Shown: piece after piece, positions 10,639-22,755 of the stretch
Position numbering within the stretch: the stretch's first letter is position 1
How the letters are laid out: every line of letters starts with the position of its first letter
NCBI GenBank assembly: GCA_023853785.1
Contig: JAJIRX010001034.1
Span: forward strand, 1-64,000
From: Psilocybe azurescens
Lineage: Eukaryota > Basidiomycota > Agaricomycetes > Agaricales > Agrocybaceae
Reading direction: 5' to 3'
Length of the DNA: 64,000 bases
Position numbers and translations under genes: made by a program
The notes under the pieces: generated by a model
What the model saw: the letters and a program-made list of their open reading frames with translations, nothing else
Databases searched by the model: none
Told to the model about the DNA's origin: nothing

Positions 10639-13281
10639 CTAATCGGAATCCATCTCGTCTTCCGTGTCGTGGTCGACCAAGTCGTGTTGACGACTGAGTG
10701 GACTGACTGGTGTGGGCCTCCGTGATAACAACCACAGTCCGGGAGTCACCATTCAAATTGAGCGGGACGGAGTCCGGCGCCGGAGCCGGACGCAGGTGAG
10801 GCCCGGGGCGGTGGTCCTCAGAGCTCGAGGTCGCTATCGGAAGCGACAGCTGCGATCCAGCAGAAGTTTGCGCCCGGTGTGCTGAGCTCGGAGCGAAGCG
10901 GGCGACCGCGGCTGCTTGTCCTCCTCCGTTTCCATTTGATCAGCTGGGGGTGTCGTTGCCTGCGGTGGACGTGCATGTTGCTCCATATCGACATCTTCGC
11001 TTGTTGGCGGGGGTACTGTAGTGGGAGCTGGATTGTACCGCCAAATGACGTCGCCAGTAATATTGTGATAAATACATCCATGACTTGGACGGTTGGGATC
11101 GTACTTACGATGAAGATATGTATCCGGCGTTTGTGCCGGACCGACGGATTCGGGCGGGATAGTTGGCCCGGACGACAATTGACTGCTGGGCGCACAGTCC
11201 GTGGGCGACATTTGACGACGGATCGATAGCCGGATAGGGAGGCGGAAGAATGAGGCGCTGGTTGGTCCAGCGGAAGGTTCAGGCGTTGGCTGACGACCCA
11301 CGTTATGTGGAGTAGATTGGACATTGGGAGGTCGGAGGAAGACACCTCCGGACGATGCCCCGGCCCCGGAAGCCATCCCGGCCTCAGATGTACCGGCACT
11401 GGACGTGGATGTAGTCCTCGTTCCAGCAGCTTGCCTCTGTAGCTTAGCTACACAATCCTCCAGCTGCGTTATTGCGTCGCAGATGTCGCCGATTTCGTCA
11501 TCGAATTTTTGGATGACTCCCATATTCTTCCCAATTTGTTCCCGCTGCCTTGTCCATTGACCTTCGATGGCTGGCCACCTCCTCCTCCAGCTTCTCAATC
11601 CTATCCTCCAGCCGCGGAACGATTTCGTCCAATGCCTTCCAGCGATCGATGTCGTCTGCAGTGATGCCTGCAGATCCCATTAGCTTTATGACCGGAATGT
11701 AAACAAGTGAATCACTTACCTGCCAAAGCCGGGTTGAAACCAAGGTCGGACACGGATGCGTCGATCTTTGCCCGCTTTGCTCCCGGCTTAGCAGCCGCCC
11801 CCCTTCCCCTCCGCCCTTTCCCTTTCCCTTGTCCTTCTTCCCGCTCTTTTTCCTGTCCCGTCTGACATGCTTCGTGCGATAAGGCGCAGTGATAGCATGA
11901 CCCGCCACTACGGTGGCCTTCTACCTGCATGCAGGACAGTTTCTTCCTCTTGCATCGCGAAGCACATCACCGCTGTAGGCTCTATTGGAACGTTTTGGGT
12001 GGCGGGCGTGGTGGCCGGATTGCCGCGCCGATCTGTCACCGGGATCCAGGTAATGTTTTTGCGACATGAGGATCGCCGTCGCCGCCGTCATTGTCATCGC
12101 TGGTGTCATTGTCGCCGTCGTTGTCGCCCTCTGCATCCTCGTCTTCGCTGTCTTTCTCCTCCTCAACTGGCTCAGGGGACCTTTTGCGCTTTTTTTCCTG
12201 TCACTGCTCCCAGCGCCAGCCTTGTATGAGCGGGACGGTGTGCCGGTTCGGAGTCCGTGCCGTCTCCCATCTCTGTGTCCTCTTGCACTGGACGAAGTGC
12301 CTGCGATCTCTTGTTGACATTAGGCGTGATTGACATTCTGGAAAGCTCAATGGAGGGGGACGGATTTGTTGAGAGGGCGCTGGCAGTGGCGGGGGTGCGA
12401 TATGTCGAAATGGGTGGGACGACACTGGTTCTGGGTCATCAAATGCTTGTAATGCCAATAAATGGTGGCGCATACCGGTTGATAGAACCGGGACAGTATC
12501 CCGGTCCTGTGTGGGCTTTGATTTTGGTCGAGGCTTTGACCCCGACGCTTTCTGAGGCTGCGGTCGCCCTTTCGATCCCGACGCCTGATGCTGCCCTGGT
12601 CCGGATATCTTGGATTTGATCGGGTTTGTGTTCACCTGCATTACCTGCGTCGGGCGTTGGCAAACGAGATCTGGAACCGGGACTGGGACCGGGGCGGCAG
12701 CCGGCCCTGTTATCTTTCCTCCACTCCTTTTGTCCGCCCCCTGCCCTCGCGCCCCGTTCCTACGCCCCATTCCCGCTGCACCTCGATCATCCCCGACTGA
12801 CACTCCTTCTTGAATCACCTTGCCTGACCGTTCGCCTGACTGGACCGTGCTCTCCTTGCCCTTCCAGCCAGCCTTGCCGACTCCAAAACCACTCCCTTCT
12901 GCGTGTCCCATCACCTCCCTTGATTGTTCCCTGGATTCGGTGCGACGTTTGTTGTACTTTTCCGCAAACCGGGCGGGGTCAAAATCTGGGTTCTTGTAAG
13001 TTTCGTAGTATTCGTACATAGGGGCCCACAAGAAAAGATGGCCGTAGGCGCCGATTGTTTCTTTAAATAGACCTTCGTTGTCGGCAATTAAAACATTTCT
13101 CTAAATCTTTGGTCAGAACATATAATGTTAACATGGCAAATGTACTTACCAAACCCTGCTTCTGTGCCTTCAGAACGTCCAGGATATTGCCGTTATTAGC
13201 GCCTTTTTGCATCAAGTCGTCCAGATGCAACAAGGAGCCGACAAGAGCATCGGAATTCGCGAAGATGGTTTTATTGGACAT
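10639..13281 (-). CDS. Gene D of KDZ element, Zn2Cys6-like cluster protein
   Basis: It starts at 13281 with MSNKTIFANSDAL. An intron follows near 13145, and the next exon includes LWAPMYEYYETYKNP. A low-complexity basic region with PVPVPVPD is next, then an acidic tract near 12080-12170. A cysteine cluster at about 11875-11960 has spacing CX2CX6CX11CX2CX6C with CKRKKLSC, which fits the fungal Gal4-type binuclear zinc cluster. A coiled coil follows (LEDRIEKLEEEVASHRR, near 11590-11640), then a proline-rich tail ending acidic at 10639. In this copy one extra base shifts the first half of the zinc cluster. Specific DNA binding, perhaps to the element, is inferred. Its target is unknown. Confidence 0.65.
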
Positions 13282-13490
13282 ATTTTGCGTTGAAACTGGT
13301 AAGTGGGAAGCGGGTTTGCACGTGAAAGTTGGGCGGATCGGCACAGGGAAGTTACGGTAATTGAAGAGTGGAAAAAATGCGGTGATGGTAAACATCAACC
13401 AGCCATCAATCTGCCAAATAAGCATCAACACTGCAGCCACAATCGCGTTGTAACCCCTAAACACTCAGTGTGACTTACTTTACAACCACC
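13282..13490. promoter_or_regulatory. Divergent promoter, genes D and E
   Basis: The start codons of gene D (leftward, 13281) and gene E (rightward, 13491) are 209 bp apart. The arrangement repeats in copy B at 39556-39764. Confidence 0.45.
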
Positions 13491-14371
13491 ATGCCTAACC
13501 CCAAGACACATACATCTTCAGTCCCAGAGGGATATGTTATTATCCCTAAAGCAGCAGACAAGAAAGAGGGATATCTTGTCCCTCAATTTATACTTCCCGA
13601 TCTCCTCCAATCCTTTCAGGCGTATCGTGAGAAGAAAAAAAATGGAGACGACTATAGCGGAACGCAAGGTCAGTATTCAACATGACCCGGCACCGGGCCC
13701 GGGGGATGATTTAGTACACTCTGTTCCGGGTCCGTCCCGGTTTTATTGTTCCGTCCCGGTTTTATTTTGTTTCCCGTCCCACGCTAAATATGGTTAGAGC
13801 TCTCAGGTACTTAATTGGCCGTTTGTTGAAATTGCAGAGGAGCACATCAGGGTTCCACCCAATCCCGTAAGCTCAATACCGGTACTGCATCAGCATTATT
13901 CTAATGATTATAAGGATTTAAGCAATGAGGAGCGTCTCAATATTCATGCCGAAGTCGTTGCGACCATGAACCGGCTCGGAGCCTCCTATAAGGATGCAGC
14001 AAATCGCCTGTATCTGGCTGAAGTCGCAAAGTTGAAAGCCGTGGACCTTCACAAGAAAGGTCTTGCTAATGAGTCACAGCGCCTGCAAAACGCTTTGATT
14101 GAATTCAAGAGAAAATATCATGATAATGTGCATACTGATGCGAATACAGCGGACATGGATGATGGGATTGAAGGATCGCAAACGGCATGGCCAGAAAAGA
14201 ACGCAACTGGTGCTCCCGGAATATGATAATTCGGGGCAAAGGCAAGGGAAAGGGCCGGATTCTCTCACGAATAGTTGAATGCTCTATCTGTTTTTGAATC
14301 AGTGAATGCATCTCATTTCAGGTGATTACTTTTGGCAGCGACTCAATGGAACTAAGATGCCACAAAGTCAC
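13491..14371 (+). pseudogene. Gene E of KDZ element, 5' part cut by Gypsy 1
   Basis: It starts with MPNPKTHTSSVPEGYVIIPK and includes KKEGYLVPQFILPDLLQSF. After an intron near 13665-13840 the second exon encodes VVATMNRLGASYKDAANRLY and a helical stretch to about 14226. A further exon begins after 14320 (ITFGSDSMELRCHKV) and is interrupted at 14371 by the retrotransposon. The rest is at 21109-21773. No family is recognised. Copy B carries the uninterrupted form. Confidence 0.6.
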
Positions 14372-14815
14372 TGTTACGACTTCAAGCTTATATTCACGTG
14401 CGTGGATAAAGCCGACAGTCAAGTAGTCAAGAACAGTGAGTTCCAAGCAGTGTCAAGTAAGAGGAGGTTAGATTCTCAAGAACTAGCTAAAGAATACAGT
14501 GGATCCTTCCTGGTATAAATACTATGAACCGCACAGCAAGTTGAAACGAGTTTGAATGTTCATCAGCAGATGTATATAAGAATAGAGGAAACAGATCAAG
14601 TGTTCATCGAAAGATGTATCATAAAAGATAGAAGTGAAAGTCCATCAAAGATATGATGGAGTTTTGTAGATATGATGGAAAGCAAAGTTCATCAGAACAT
14701 ACGATGATGTATCAATGATGTGACAGATGACAAAGAAAAGGGAAAAGAAAAAGAAAAGAGAAAGGAAAAGAAAAAGCAAAAGCAAAAGCAAAAAGAAAAT
14801 AAAGTGTCCATAACA
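14372..14815 (-). repeat. LTR of Gypsy 1, 3' LTR by element orientation
   Basis: A 444-bp direct repeat of 20665-21108. It begins TGTTACGACTTC and ends GTGTCCATAACA on the plus strand. A purine-rich AAGGAAAAGAAAAAGC tract lies near its right end. Confidence 0.92.
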
Positions 14816-14830
14816 TTACCCCCTTCTAAG
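14816..14830 (-). other. Polypurine tract of Gypsy 1
   Basis: On the minus strand AGAAGGGGGTAA abuts the 3' LTR, where plus-strand DNA priming is expected in LTR elements. Confidence 0.6.
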
Positions 14831-15530
14831 GTTCGACTGTCCCAGTCGAATGGTCTTCAGTATCCATAGGGTTCTCCGGTATTGTTTGCGATGCCAACGT
14901 CATCCGTGGGGTCATCATAATCAAAGTAATTGCTTCAGTAAGGAGAGTCGTTACGCTTGAAAGGACAGTATCTTGTCGTATGTCCTGGTCCTCAGCAGTG
15001 GCAGTGGTTGCAGGGGCAATATTGTCGTATATGTCCCAACTTTCCACATGCGAAGCATGTAACGTCCGGTCAACGTTGATTCCCAACACTTGTCCGTCGG
15101 GCTCGAGTCGGGCGACGAGAAGGCGTGCCGGTCTGATTGTTGATGTCAAAAGGTTGTGGTGGATCAGCGTCGGTGAGTCGTTCGGTGGGGGTGTCTGCGT
15201 GCGGTGTTTGATGAGCACGTGTTCGATGGCTCGTTCAAAACCCTTGAGTTGAAGACGTTTGAGGGAGTCGGTGGCGGCTTTGTGGTGGACTCGGACTCTC
15301 GCCTGTTTGACTGCGATGTCCGCCTCAATGATTCGTATTTCGCCAGATAAATAGTTGAAGAATTCAAGTTCTCGTTCGATAAAGGGGGCAAAAGGCTTCG
15401 ACGTCGTATCGGTTTTCGGCATTTTTCAAGATTTCAAGTAGTTCGTAGACGGAGAGAGTATTAAAAGGTTGAGACGATGTAGTAGTAGATTGGGGAACAG
15501 ATGAGGCACGAGCAGTGGAATGAGACATTG
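14826..15530 (-). CDS. Extra 3' ORF region of Gypsy 1, helical protein
   Basis: Beyond the chromodomain a 198-codon frame (15422-14826) encodes a helix-rich N-terminus (FIERELEFFNYLSGEIRIIE) and a polar C-terminus. Upstream, a second frame opens at about 15527 with MSHSTARASSVPQ and overlaps it, so one spliced or shifted product is possible. No family is recognised. Standard gag-pol elements have no gene here. Confidence 0.5.
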
Positions 15531-15551
15531 TTGGATATCGATGTTTGTTGC

Positions 15552-15866
15552 CTAGAAGTGTAGCGACTTGACCTTTCTTATAGCCTTTGTTGCCAGTCCG
15601 GGTCTAAGTTTTTCCTTGAGCTGGGAAATCCGCAGTTGATACTCTAGATTTTGGTCATGCGCCATTGCTGCGCATCTTGCCTTGAGTTCATTCTGTGCTT
15701 GTTTCTCCGCTTCTCGAGACCTTATGAACGCTATCTCGAGTTCTTCAAGCATTTGTTGTCGATCTTCTTGGGATTTTGGTATTTTTGTCGTGAGGAAAAT
15801 AGGTTCCTGAGTATTTTGGGGAAAGAGAGTGGACTTGACGCGTTTGATCGAGGGAAAGGAGAGCAT
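15552..15866 (-). CDS. Extra small ORF of Gypsy 1, coiled-coil-like
   Basis: A 104-codon frame between the chromodomain and the longer extra ORF. Its middle (EELEIAFIRSREAEKQAQNE and onward) looks like a long charged helix or coiled coil. Function unknown. Confidence 0.45.
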   Translation of the reverse strand: MLSFPSIKRVKSTLFPQNTQEPIFLTTKIPKSQEDRQQMLEELEIAFIRSREAEKQAQNELKARCAAMAHDQNLEYQLRISQLKEKLRPGLATKAIRKVKSLHF

Positions 15867-15944
15867 GTTGATTGATTATCGAGTGAGGGAAGATGGTGGT
15901 CTTTTTACAGCTTGTGACGTGTTCGGTAAGCCTGTAAGATTTCG

Positions 15945-18900
15945 TTACCGGTTTTCTTCAAAGACCGAAGCCGGTTCCCACGTTGCTTCGGTGATCGGAT
16001 AGTCCTTCCATTTGACGTAGTACTGGTATCCTCTTCCTCTTTTTCGATGTTTGAGAATCGTTTCTATTTCCCAATGTTCTTCTTCGTTTAATATCTCTGG
16101 TGGCGGTCGAATGAAATTAGGTCCATGTGTTTCAGTTTCGTGATATGGATTAAGAAGTGTTGCATGGAATACATCGTGAATGAGCCATCCTTTGGGGAGT
16201 TCCAGCCGATAAGTTAGGGGTCCTAAGACTTCTTTAATTTTGAAGGGTCCTTCTCGTTTTGGTGCCATTTTCTTGTGATAATTTGTTTGTAAATTTGTCG
16301 CTTCTAGCCAAACCTTTTGTCCTTGGGTGAACGGTATGAATTTTGAGTTCTTCCTTTCAGCCATCCTTGTCCGGGCTAGTTCATGGGCTGCTAGGGCTTC
16401 TTCTCGATCCTTTTGAAGATACTTCAGTCTTTCTTCTACTGAAGGGAATTTGGTGTGTTCGAATGCGGTAGGGATTGCAATGGGGAATATCCAAGAATCA
16501 GTTCAAATGGTGTTCTCTGTCTGCCTGCATGTCTTCGATTGTTGTGAGTGAATTCAAGGGTACCAAGTCGTTCGTGCCAGTCTTCTGGATGAGATGAGCA
16601 GTATATGGATAGATAGGCTTCAATTTCTTGGTTGTATCGTTCCATTGTTCCATCCGTTTGAGGGTGGTAAGCAGTTGAAAATTTCGATTTTACTCCGAGG
16701 AGTTTCATTAACTCCTTGAATGATTCAGCAGCAAATCTGGGGTCTCGATCTGATGTGAGGCTGTCTGGTAGTCCAAACCTTTGTAGAGATTGTCCATTAA
16801 GAGTTTGCCAGTCTTTTCGGCATCCAGTCCTTTCATTCGGCAAGGAATAAGGATAAGTCCTTTGTGTTCCCATGATCGGTGATGCTTAGAATCGCATCAA
16901 ATTCAACTTCTCCTTGTTTGTCCAGGATCGGTGGAAGGTCTGTAAGGAAATCCATAGCACTGTCTGCAAAAGGTCGGGCTGACTTTGGTCCAGGTATCGG
17001 TATGAATGATGGGTTAGAGGGATGTCGATTTATTTTGAATTGTTGGCAGGTGGCACATCCTTTTACATATTGTTTGATGAATGATCGTAATCCTGGCCAC
17101 CAGTAGTGTTGTTTTACTGAATTGAATGTTTCTAATTCTCCCGGGGTGTCCAGCTGAAATAGGGTTGTGATATGATTTGACTATGTCCTTCCGCAGGGTT
17201 TGATCTTTTGGAATGTAGGCTCGTCCATGGTAGTATAAGATGGTTTTGCCATTCACAATCTCTGTTTTCCATTCTTTGAGGTCCTGTCGTGCATTTGGCG
17301 GTCCTCCCTCTAATAGGGTTTTCATTGCTTCTGCTGCGTTGTGGTCCAGTTCGTTTGCATTGGCAATCCTTTCCTGTAACTCAGTGTCAATTAAGTCGAT
17401 GAAAAGCTTTTCTGGGAGTAGGGTGATGTTTTCATTGTCATGGTCTTCTTCCGGGGTAAAATCAGGGCGTCTTGAAAGGGTATCGGATTGAATCATTTTG
17501 TTTCCAGGTAGATGTACCAATTTCAGGTTGAATTCTGAGACGTGACAGAGACCAGCGCGCCTGTCGTCGGTTCAGATTTTGGGCCGATCTGAAATATGTT
17601 AAATTCTTGTGATCTGAATATACCGTAGTCGTGTGTTCTGATCCTTGGATGTAGTGTCTCCATTCCTGTAGTGCTCGGATTATTCCCAATAATTCTCTGT
17701 CATAGATTTCGTAATTTCTTTCGGTTGGGGAAAATGTTCTTGATATAAATGCGCATGGGTGTCTTTCGCCATTTCCATCTAGTTGGGTGAGGACTGCTCC
17801 AGAGGCTTTATTTTGAAGCGTCAGATTCAATTTGAAATGGTTTAGCGGGGTCAGGCATCAAGAGTACTGGTTCTTCTGTGAATCGTTTCTTTAGTTCATC
17901 AAAGGCAGCTTGAGTTACATCGTTCCATAAAAATCCTTTGTCTTTCTTCAGGAGTTCATTCAAAGGTTGAGCTACTTCAGAGAACTTCCGGATGAATTTT
18001 CGGTAAAAGTTTCCAAAGCCTAGAAATGATCGGACTTGTTTGAGAGTAGTAGGCGCTGGCCAGTCCTGAATTCCCTTGAGTTTTGTTGGGTCCATGGAGA
18101 TCTTTCCTGCTTCGACAATCATTCCGAGATATTCCACTTTCTCCTGAGCAAATGAGCATTTTTCTGGCTTGAGATAGAGATCGTTTTCTCGGAGTCGTTG
18201 GAGAACCATTTTAGTGTACTTTTCCAGTTCCTCTCGATCTTTTGCAAAGATTAAGATGTCGTCCATATAGATGATTACAAAGCATTGTGATATCATATCT
18301 TCAAAGATCGAGTCCATCATGGATTGGAAGGTTGCCGGGAGTTGCACATGCCAAAGAACATTACAGTTGGTTCAAAAGTCCTCGGTTGGTTTTGAATGCT
18401 GCCTTCCATTGGTCGCTGTCTTTTATCCCTGATGTTATTGTAGCCCCATCGGATATCCAGCTTTGTGAAGAATTTTGCGCCTTTTAACTTGTCCATGAGC
18501 TCCGTTATTCGTGGTAAGGGGTAGGCATTTTTGATGGTCCAATCGTTCAGATATCTGTAGTCTTGACAAGGTCTGAGCTTTCCATCCTTTTTGATACGAA
18601 GAAGAATGGAGATGCCATAGGTGATTCAGAGGGCCGAATGTATCCTTTATCCAATTGTTCCTTTGTCCAGTTGTCCAGTTCCATTTGTTCTGCCGGGTGT
18701 AATGTTATATGCCTTGAATTTCTTTGGTATGAATCCTTCTTTAACTCGATTTTGTGGTCCCATGGTCTTGGTTCCGGGAATCGGTCTGCCGCTTGTTTGT
18801 TGAAGAGATCTATATATGACTGATATTCTGGGGGAATAATTTCTTGGAGAGGTTTTGTGGGTTTCTCCGGTTCGTATTGTTGAGCTAATGTTTGCGAGGT

Positions 18901-19434
18901 AGTGATCTTGGTGTTAAGCCATGTTTCTTTTATTTCATCTTCGCTGGCGTCTCCGATGTATTGGATGATCAGTGATTCAAATTCTTCCAATGGGTGGGTG
19001 GTCTCAATTATTGATGTTTGTTCGTCTGTTTCTTCTTCAATGGTAGTCTGATTTATTGTGGGTCCTTGACGTGGTTTCCAAGTTATCTGTCCGTTCTGCC
19101 AGTTGATTCCTGGATTCTTTTCCTGTAACCATGGGAAACCCAGAATGATCTTCTGTTTCCCTAGTCCAGAGACCAATAACTTTTCCCGATGGTTTCGATT
19201 TCCAACTTTTAAGTCCAGGTCCACAAACGATGAGATGGTTCCCTTCTTGTTTGGAGTCCCATCTACATTGTAAACTCGGATCGGTTTTTCCAAGGGTTGG
19301 GTCTTGAGTCCAAGTTTTTGTGCATAATTCTGGTCAATGAATTTTCCTCCTGCTCCTGAGTCTAAGAGAGCAGCGGTTTCGACGATTTGTGAGCCATTCT
19401 GTTTCTTTGCAGGGAATGAAACTGGTAGAAGCAT
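15945..19434 (-). pseudogene. pol: Pol of Gypsy 1: PR-RT-RNaseH-IN-chromodomain
   Basis: Domains read leftward. Aspartic protease with LLDSGAGGKFID starts near 19365. RT begins with KGYIRPSESPMASPFFF near 18600, and its catalytic YMDD is at about 18262 ([15 protein letters not shown]). RNase H lies at 17830-17550 ([19 protein letters not shown]). Integrase has HHCC residues near 17130-17060 and a core with LTSDRDPRF near 16750 and YHPQTDGTMERYNQ near 16640. A chromodomain at 16060-15945 reads YYVKWKDYPITEATWEP. At least five frame changes break it as written. Since the LTRs are nearly identical, sequence error is as likely as decay. Confidence 0.85.
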
Positions 19435-19514
19435 AGTTTTATTCTCGATTGTTGCCGTAAGTACAGATTGTATCTTCAGATAAGGAGAGACAGACGTCGC
19501 TCTGTTTCTCCACT

Positions 19515-20457
19515 TTAAAAATCCTTTTCTTCTTTCTCTTCAAATCCTGTTTTAACCATGAGGTCTGCAAGTTCATCTTTTTCATCCTTGTTCAGGCTCC
19601 TGATATGGGTATGGAGTTCCTTTGGGGTCCACTTCTTGCTGGGTTGTCCTTGGGTTCTGTTCTGGTTTGTTGGTCCTTTCTGTGGGCAATCTCTGGATAG
19701 ATGTCCTCGTTGTTTGCACCTGAAACAGGCGCCTTTCCTGATTAATTCAGCTCGTTCTTCGGCTGTCATGGCGCTTCACGTCCATCCTGTTTGGGTCGTA
19801 GTTCCTGTTGTTCCTTGGGAAATTGTTCCAGCGTGGTGTCCTCCTGCGTTCTTCTGGTTCTTCTCTAAAGACCTTGGCCAGTCTATAGTTGGTGTCAAAT
19901 GTTGTTGCTTTTTTGTACCAGCCTTGGATCGTTCTTGGAAGGTCTTCGGAGTACAGGATCCTGTCAGCGAGTTGAGGTGTGATGCATTTTTGGAATGATC
20001 CTATGAGATGGGCATGGTCTGATTCTGTTTCTGTTCCTAGGTTGGCTTGTCCTACCAACAACTTGAATTTGTTGATGATGTCTTCCACCCTTTCGTTGGG
20101 TTTTTGCCTAAGTCGTTTTATGTCGTTCTCATGGCTGATCTGGTTTCATCCACTGGAGTGAATGCGCCGTGAAATTTTTTCGAGAAATGTTCCAAGGGTG
20201 TCCCATTCGAGGGTTTGGTTGGGACTAGTTCCTTTTGTCCTCGAGGTCAAGTACTGTTCCTTCCATAGTTTTGCTCCTCCTTCCATGCAAAATGATAAAA
20301 TGAAGGCAATTTTCTTCTTGTCTGTGTTGTAGACGTCATCGTTTATGTCCATGTAGAGATAGCAGTCTTGCATGAAAGACCTGGATTTTGTCCTGTCTCC
20401 ATCGAATACGGTGGGTTTGTTGATCGAGATTTCTTTCTTTCCGTTTGTTTCGACCAT
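19515..20457 (-). pseudogene. gag: Gag of Gypsy 1
   Basis: It starts MVETNGKKEISINKP at 20457 and contains the capsid-like FILSFCMEGGAKLWKEQYL and, in a second frame, KCITPQLADRILYSEDLP. It ends with a CCHC zinc knuckle (CFRCKQRGHLSRDC, near 19700-19740). Three frames are used, so at least two frame changes are present in the text as given. Confidence 0.8.
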
Positions 20458-20664
20458 GTCTGTGTCTTGTTCTTCTTGATCTATCGCCAGGGGTTGATAA
20501 TAAGTCGTATAGCGAGTTTGATAGGTCTTCGTTGCCTAGGTTGATATCTTCAGAGCTTTGTCTGGACGGGTTTGGTGTCTTTCAGTGGTGCCGTGTTTCG
20601 TTTCGGGTTTCAGAGGTCTCGCCTGCTGGGGAGCGGGCGAGATTCGTAGATGAGCTAGTTCTTT

Positions 20665-21108
20665 TGTTACGACTTCAAGCTTATATTCACGTGCGTGGAT
20701 AAAGCCGACAGTCAAGTAGTCAAGAACAGTGAGTTCCAAGCAGTGTCAAGTAAGAGGAGGTTAGATTCTCAAGAACTAGCTAAAGAATACAGTGGATCCT
20801 TCCTGGTATAAATACTATGAACCGCACAGCAAGTTGAAACGAGTTTGAATGTTCATCAGCAGATGTATATAAGAATAGAGGAAACAGATCAAGTGTTCAT
20901 CGAAAGATGTATCATAAAAGATAGAAGTGAAAGTCCATCAAAGATATGATGGAGTTTTGTAGATATGATGGAAAGCAAAGTTCATCAGAACATACGATGA
21001 TGTATCAATGATGTGACAGATGACAAAGAAAAGGGAAAAAGAAAAAGAAAAGAGAAAGGAAAAGAAAAAGCAAAAGCAAAAGCAAAAGAAAATAAAGTGT
21101 CCATAACA
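20665..21108 (-). repeat. LTR of Gypsy 1, 5' LTR by element orientation
   Basis: The partner of 14372-14815. Transcription would run leftward from here. I could not identify a convincing tRNA primer site next to it. The adjacent minus strand reads AAAGAACTAGCTCATC. Confidence 0.92.
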
Positions 21109-21773
21109 GTCACTAGTCATTTCAAAATGCCACCACACCGGCACCGGGACGGACCTGGCATACGCTCTGACTTTCCGTGTCGTTTCATATTATCACACGC
21201 TGCTTCCTTTCTGCCTTCATAAAAATGTCTGTGTTTTCAATCCATGCAGAACAGTAGTGAGATTACCACACCGGCCCGTTCCCAATCCGAGATGTGAATT
21301 TTCGTATACAGTACCTGAGCATGAATGACAAGGGTATCTACCTGAAGACAAACAGGAATTTTGAAACATGAGAATGCCGTGTCCGCCCGAGCCCGACCCG
21401 ACATGTGGATTTGAGATAACAGAGATGGCCATTTTCACACCATGCGGGAAGTGAGCAATGTCATGCAGTAAGTGAGATCGTCATGTCCAACTGTCCTGGC
21501 CCGCGTTCCGTGCCAGCGCCCGTGCCGAGCCTGTCCCAACCCGTCAATATACCACTGAAATATACCTCTAATTTTTGCCTAGCAGACAGAGACTACATTC
21601 CTCAAGTGTTGCAGACCCTATTGAACCTTTCGGCTCGGACATGGGTCGGACAATTTATTTACACGGACTCCCGTAAGGTTTATCACTTCCATCTTGGTAA
21701 AACTAATGGCCTCACTCAGGCCCCCGGTAAAGTTCGGACACGGGCCGGAGAGCACATATTTTTGGGCGCATAG
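21109..21773 (+). pseudogene. Gene E of KDZ element, 3' part beyond Gypsy 1
   Basis: The interrupted exon resumes with TSHFKMPPH. The last clear exon (about 21483-21773) encodes NIPLKYTSNFCLADRDY, WVGQFIYTDSRKVYHFHLG and ends at a TAG after HIFLGA. C/G-rich tokens recur about every 100-130 bp across this part (near 21140, 21262, 21385, 21495, 21640, 21735, 21880). Confidence 0.5.
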
Positions 21774-21903
21774 TTTGAACTTTGGACTGAATGGGAGATA
21801 GAAGAGGTATGGTTTCATGCACATTGAAAATTTAGTGCAATCCAGCCCATATATGAAATGAAGTCAGAAAGCCGGCATCCGACCCGGTCCCGACCCGACC
21901 CGA

Positions 21904-22755
21904 TGATGGGCCTACGACACGCTATGCCGTGCAGAACAAACAAAGAAAAAAGAAGACACAGGGTGTCGCAATGTGCGGCTCCAAGGTTGCGAATGGGGGT
22001 TCAGGCTGTCCAACGAAGGGGGTCGCCTTTGGAGTGAAGCTCCTTGAGAGGGAACTAAGGGTTGAAAGGCGAAGTACGAAGTACGAATGGGACTGCAGAC
22101 GACGAGGGGCAGCAATGGACGATTTTTAACTGGGGTTGCAGGCAGCGAAGGCAACACGACGGTGCTATCTGCGCTAAGAATTTTAGCTTTTCAAGTACAG
22201 CGAGATGGGGAGAAAAATGGTCTCTATATTCTGGTCTGTTCAAGTCAAATACAAAATGTCTTTTATACTACAACGAAAACGTCTGAAATGACCAGGAAGG
22301 TGTCCAATATCGGCAAGCAAAAGAAGAGGGAGAGAAAAAAACGCGAAGAGCAAGTAGAAGTATTGTAAGAAACTAAGAAAGAAGGGGAAACCCACACCAG
22401 CCAATGATATAAACCCTCGCAGATCGTCGTTTTTGAGGTCCAGGATCATGAATCATCAGGAATCGTCTTGTAGGTGCTGTTCAGGGAAATGAGAGCACGA
22501 TTTCGGAGCCGCTCTCATATTGTGTCGTATGGTATGCGATTTGCGAAGTTGATGAAACATATTTTGTCGGCGTTATGGAGTCCGGCGTTGCATTGGAAGC
22601 AAGGAGGAAGGGTTTGGGTTTTAGTGCGCAAATGTTCGTTTCTATATTGCATGTCTTTGGGTATCCTGTATTCAAAACGGGAATCGTGGCAGCGCCGGCC
22701 GGTCCGTGTCGTGCATTTTGGGGTTTTCCGTGGGTAGCGGTAGCGGCGCTCATCA
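21904..22755 (-). repeat. LTR of Gypsy 2, 3' LTR by orientation
   Basis: It begins TGATGGGCCTACGACACG and ends GCTCATCA on the plus strand. It differs from the other LTR by a few small changes, mostly around 22095-22145. Confidence 0.9.

Larger units (their letters stand above)
14372..21108 (-). mobile_element. Ty3/Gypsy retrotransposon 1, chromodomain type
   Basis: A complete element of 6,737 bp with two 444-bp LTRs, leftward gag and pol, a polypurine tract and a 5-bp target duplication GTCAC (14367-14371 and 21109-21113). The empty target with a single GTCAC is visible in copy B near 38665-38680. The chromodomain after the integrase places it with fungal chromoviruses. The LTRs differ only by about two single-base A-run changes, so insertion was recent, yet gag and pol are split by several frame changes. 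Confidence 0.9.

Noticed and set aside
20610..20664. tRNA primer site for Gypsy 1
   Set aside because: The sequence beside the LTR does not begin TGG and no clear tRNA match or self-primer match could be seen.
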